Below, piece by piece: positions 5,812 to 7,439 of a DNA stretch of 7,439 nt (its first letter is position 1; the number at the start of each line of letters is the position of its first letter). Both the position numbers and the translations under genes were made by a program. The stretch comes from an uncultured Gemella sp. (GTDB taxonomy: Bacteria; Bacillota; Bacilli; Staphylococcales; Gemellaceae). The notes beneath the pieces were generated by a model. It saw nothing but the letters and a program-made list of their open reading frames with translations. It was not told the DNA's origin and did not search any database. The stretch covers positions 1 through 7,439 of the forward strand of contig CALHQV010000275.1 of the NCBI GenBank assembly GCA_938038035.1. The letters are read 5' to 3'.

Positions 5812-5864
5812 AAAAAACATGGCGCCGACATAATTTGTGTTATTATGAAGTCGCCATGTTTTAT
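5812..5864. terminator. Bidirectional terminator shared by the convergent operons
   Basis: Perfect 11-bp arms AAAACATGGCG (5814-5824) and CGCCATGTTTT (5852-5862) enclose an inner stem, CATAAT/ATTATG (5829-5834 with 5842-5847). The A-tract on the left and T-tract on the right serve as U-runs on opposite strands. It lies 4 nt past the stop of the immunity gene and 1 nt from the response regulator stop, so it ends both transcripts. Confidence 0.9.
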
Positions 5865-5865
5865 T

Positions 5866-6606
5866 TTAAATATTGGAGTTTTCTTTAATTGTTTTTTTGA
5901 TTTTTCGTATTGTATTTTCTGAAAATAGTAATTCAACGTTATTTGTAAATACTATTTTATCTTTTTCTATTTCTAATATGTTGTCTATGTTCATAATATA
6001 TGATTTATGACAATATATAAGTTTTTTGTTAAGTTGTACTATTTTTGATAGTTTTCCATAGAATGAGTAGTTTTTGCCGTTTTTTAATACGATTGATATT
6101 TTGTGGTTTCCGAAAGTTTCGAAGTACAGTATATCATCTATATGGAAAAATAATTGTCTTGTTCCTATTTTTATAGGTATTTTGTTAGTATTTGGATTTG
6201 TGATTATTTCTTTTTTATATTGACTATAAACAGTTTCTAAAACGGAGCGGATTTCTTTTTCTAAACTGTCTTTGTTTTTTAAGATATATGCAAAAGGTGA
6301 AATCATTTTTTGTAGGATAATGTTTTGCATGTTATCATGAGATGTGATGTAGATAAGCTTAGCGAAAGGATCTATATCACGGATTTTTCTACCTAACTCA
6401 ATACCATTGATTTCATTATTTCCAAGATCTATATCAAGAAAAAAGAAATCTATCTTTTCGCTATTAATAATCTCTAATGTTTCTGTAGCAGTATTAGTTG
6501 GGAATATAGTAACGTTATTCCAATCATGAATCATAGCGTAGTTTGCGACAGTTTTATGTATAATATCGAGCATTATTTTGTTATCTTCACATATTAAGAT
6601 TTTCAT
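5866..6606 (-). CDS. LytTR-family response regulator (AgrA/ComE/BlpR type)
   Basis: Cytoplasmic DNA-binding response regulator of 246 residues, normal length for the AgrA/ComE class. The receiver domain occupies about 1-125, with acidic residues E7-D8 and the phosphoacceptor Asp58 in FFFLDIDL. T88-S89 and Lys110 complete the active site. The LytTR DNA-binding domain is at about 143-240, with IDDILYFETFGNHK (156-169), CHKSYIMNIDNI (199-210) and LFSENTIRKIKK (227-238). Its start ATG, with AGGAGG (6612-6617) 5 nt ahead, lies inside the histidine kinase gene, which it overlaps by 20 nt. The pair is therefore co-translated. It probably activates the bacteriocin operon through the 21-bp repeats at 4928-4957, and perhaps other bacteriocin or exporter genes outside the window. 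Confidence 0.9.
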   Translation of the reverse strand: MKILICEDNKIMLDIIHKTVANYAMIHDWNNVTIFPTNTATETLEIINSEKIDFFFLDIDLGNNEINGIELGRKIRDIDPFAKLIYITSHDNMQNIILQKMISPFAYILKNKDSLEKEIRSVLETVYSQYKKEIITNPNTNKIPIKIGTRQLFFHIDDILYFETFGNHKISIVLKNGKNYSFYGKLSKIVQLNKKLIYCHKSYIMNIDNILEIEKDKIVFTNNVELLFSENTIRKIKKTIKENSNI

Positions 6607-7439
6607 ACAGTCCTCCTTCGATAGTTAATATTTGTATAAAAGTATTTCCATCTATTTCAGTATTCAACAACATATTTAGTTTATTTGCAATTTCATGAGC
6701 AGAACTTAGACCTAATCCTCTATTAGTTCCTTTTGTAGAGAATCCTTCTTTGTTAAAATCTGCTATAGGTGTTCCAGTGTTATTAAAAGTGTTAGATATT
6801 TGGATATCGGTAGTCTTATCGATTTGAATAATATTTATATCGATTTTTTTATCGTCAGTAACTTCAAGGGATGCTTCTATAGCGTTGTCTAATAATACAC
6901 CTAAAACTCTACTTAGTTGCATTTCATCTGTATAGAAGTCAGTTATCTCACCTTGAATATTAATATCAACATCGATGTTATTATTTTGTGCCATGAATAC
7001 TTTGTTTGTAATTAGACTTTTAAGTGAACTAACTTTTATCGAGTTTAGTTTGGCTATAACGATATCATTGAGTTCTATGTTATTGTTGAAGTTCATAATA
7101 GCGCTGTTAAAGTATTTTTTTAGTTTTTCTTTATCAAAGTCATCGTTGTTGATATAGCCATCTAATCCCAAAATGATATTATTGAAATCGTGTTTGAATT
7201 TCCTAATTTCATTATTGTTTTTCTCTAAGGCTAAAATATACTTCTTTTGCTGTTCGAGTTTCTGATTTTCGCTTTTGACTTCCGACTTGATTTTAGTATT
7301 TTTTACTAGATTATATGTGATTGAAGAAAATAATATAAAAAATACTGAAATGGTTATAATAGTCATATAATATAATGCAATATCTTCTTTTCCTAATAGA
7401 GAATATATACTCAAATAATTATAGAATATAAGTATAAAT
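6587..7439 (-). CDS. HPK10-type sensor histidine kinase (AgrC/ComD/BlpH-like), 5' end beyond the window
   Basis: C-terminal part of a peptide-sensing histidine kinase. The frame stays open through 7438 without a stop, reading hydrophobic codons upstream of the TTG at 7414. That TTG is internal and the gene continues off the right edge. Counting from it, the last membrane helix is at about 12-38 and a linker coiled coil at about 40-70. The phosphoacceptor motif RKFKHDFNN has His75. The GHKL ATPase shows the N box LLDNAIEAS (Asn177) and G box RGLGLSS (232-238). Lack of a classical HisKA domain and the KHDFNN motif place it in the HPK10 group, which senses secreted peptides through a multi-helix N-terminal domain, missing here. 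It should phosphorylate the regulator encoded directly downstream. Confidence 0.88.
   Translation of the reverse strand, partial: FILIFYNYLSIYSLLGKEDIALYYMTIITISVFFILFSSITYNLVKNTKIKSEVKSENQKLEQQKKYILALEKNNNEIRKFKHDFNNIILGLDGYINNDDFDKEKLKKYFNSAIMNFNNNIELNDIVIAKLNSIKVSSLKSLITNKVFMAQNNNIDVDINIQGEITDFYTDEMQLSRVLGVLLDNAIEASLEVTDDKKIDINIIQIDKTTDIQISNTFNNTGTPIADFNKEGFSTKGTNRGLGLSSAHEIANKLNMLLNTEIDGNTFIQILTIEGGLYENLNM

Overview
The window is low-GC DNA with standard-code stops, strong AGGAGG-type ribosome binding sites and dense short operons. All recognisable proteins are of Firmicutes (Bacillota) type: an SdpR/SdpI pair, an FtsX-type ABC exporter with a fused ATPase, a DUF218 membrane protein, double-glycine bacteriocin precursors and an AgrC/AgrA-like two-component pair. 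The overall look suggests a host-associated coccus such as Gemella or a streptococcal relative. That placement is an impression from protein style, not a proven identity.

Left part (about 1-3690, + strand). A short sdpR-sdpI operon (250-1123) is driven by a promoter flanked by two nearly identical 24-bp dyads, the expected layout for an autorepressed ArsR-family regulator. The toxin gene sdpC of the Bacillus sdp system is absent. Next comes a monocistronic gene for a 773-residue ATPase-permease fusion with a large extracytoplasmic domain (1273-3594). It ends at a hairpin terminator.

Middle (about 3735-4923). A consensus promoter (TTGACA-N17-TATAAT) drives a single polytopic membrane protein with a DUF218/YdcF domain, followed by a clear intrinsic terminator.

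Right part (about 4928-7439). This is a peptide bacteriocin locus. Two small precursors (69 and 60 residues) have 18- and 17-residue double-glycine leaders, GxxxG motifs and two cysteines each, which suggests a class IIb two-peptide bacteriocin. A 116-residue four-helix membrane protein starts 5 nt after the second precursor and is the probable immunity protein. Upstream of the promoter lie two identical 9-bp direct repeats exactly 21 bp apart, the geometry bound by LytTR response regulators. Facing this operon on the minus strand are a LytTR response regulator and an HPK10 histidine kinase, the kinase running off the right edge. The two convergent operons share one bidirectional terminator. 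The likely working model is that a secreted peptide is sensed by the kinase, the regulator binds the 21-bp repeats, and bacteriocin plus immunity are expressed. The C39-peptidase exporter and any dedicated pheromone gene are not in the window.
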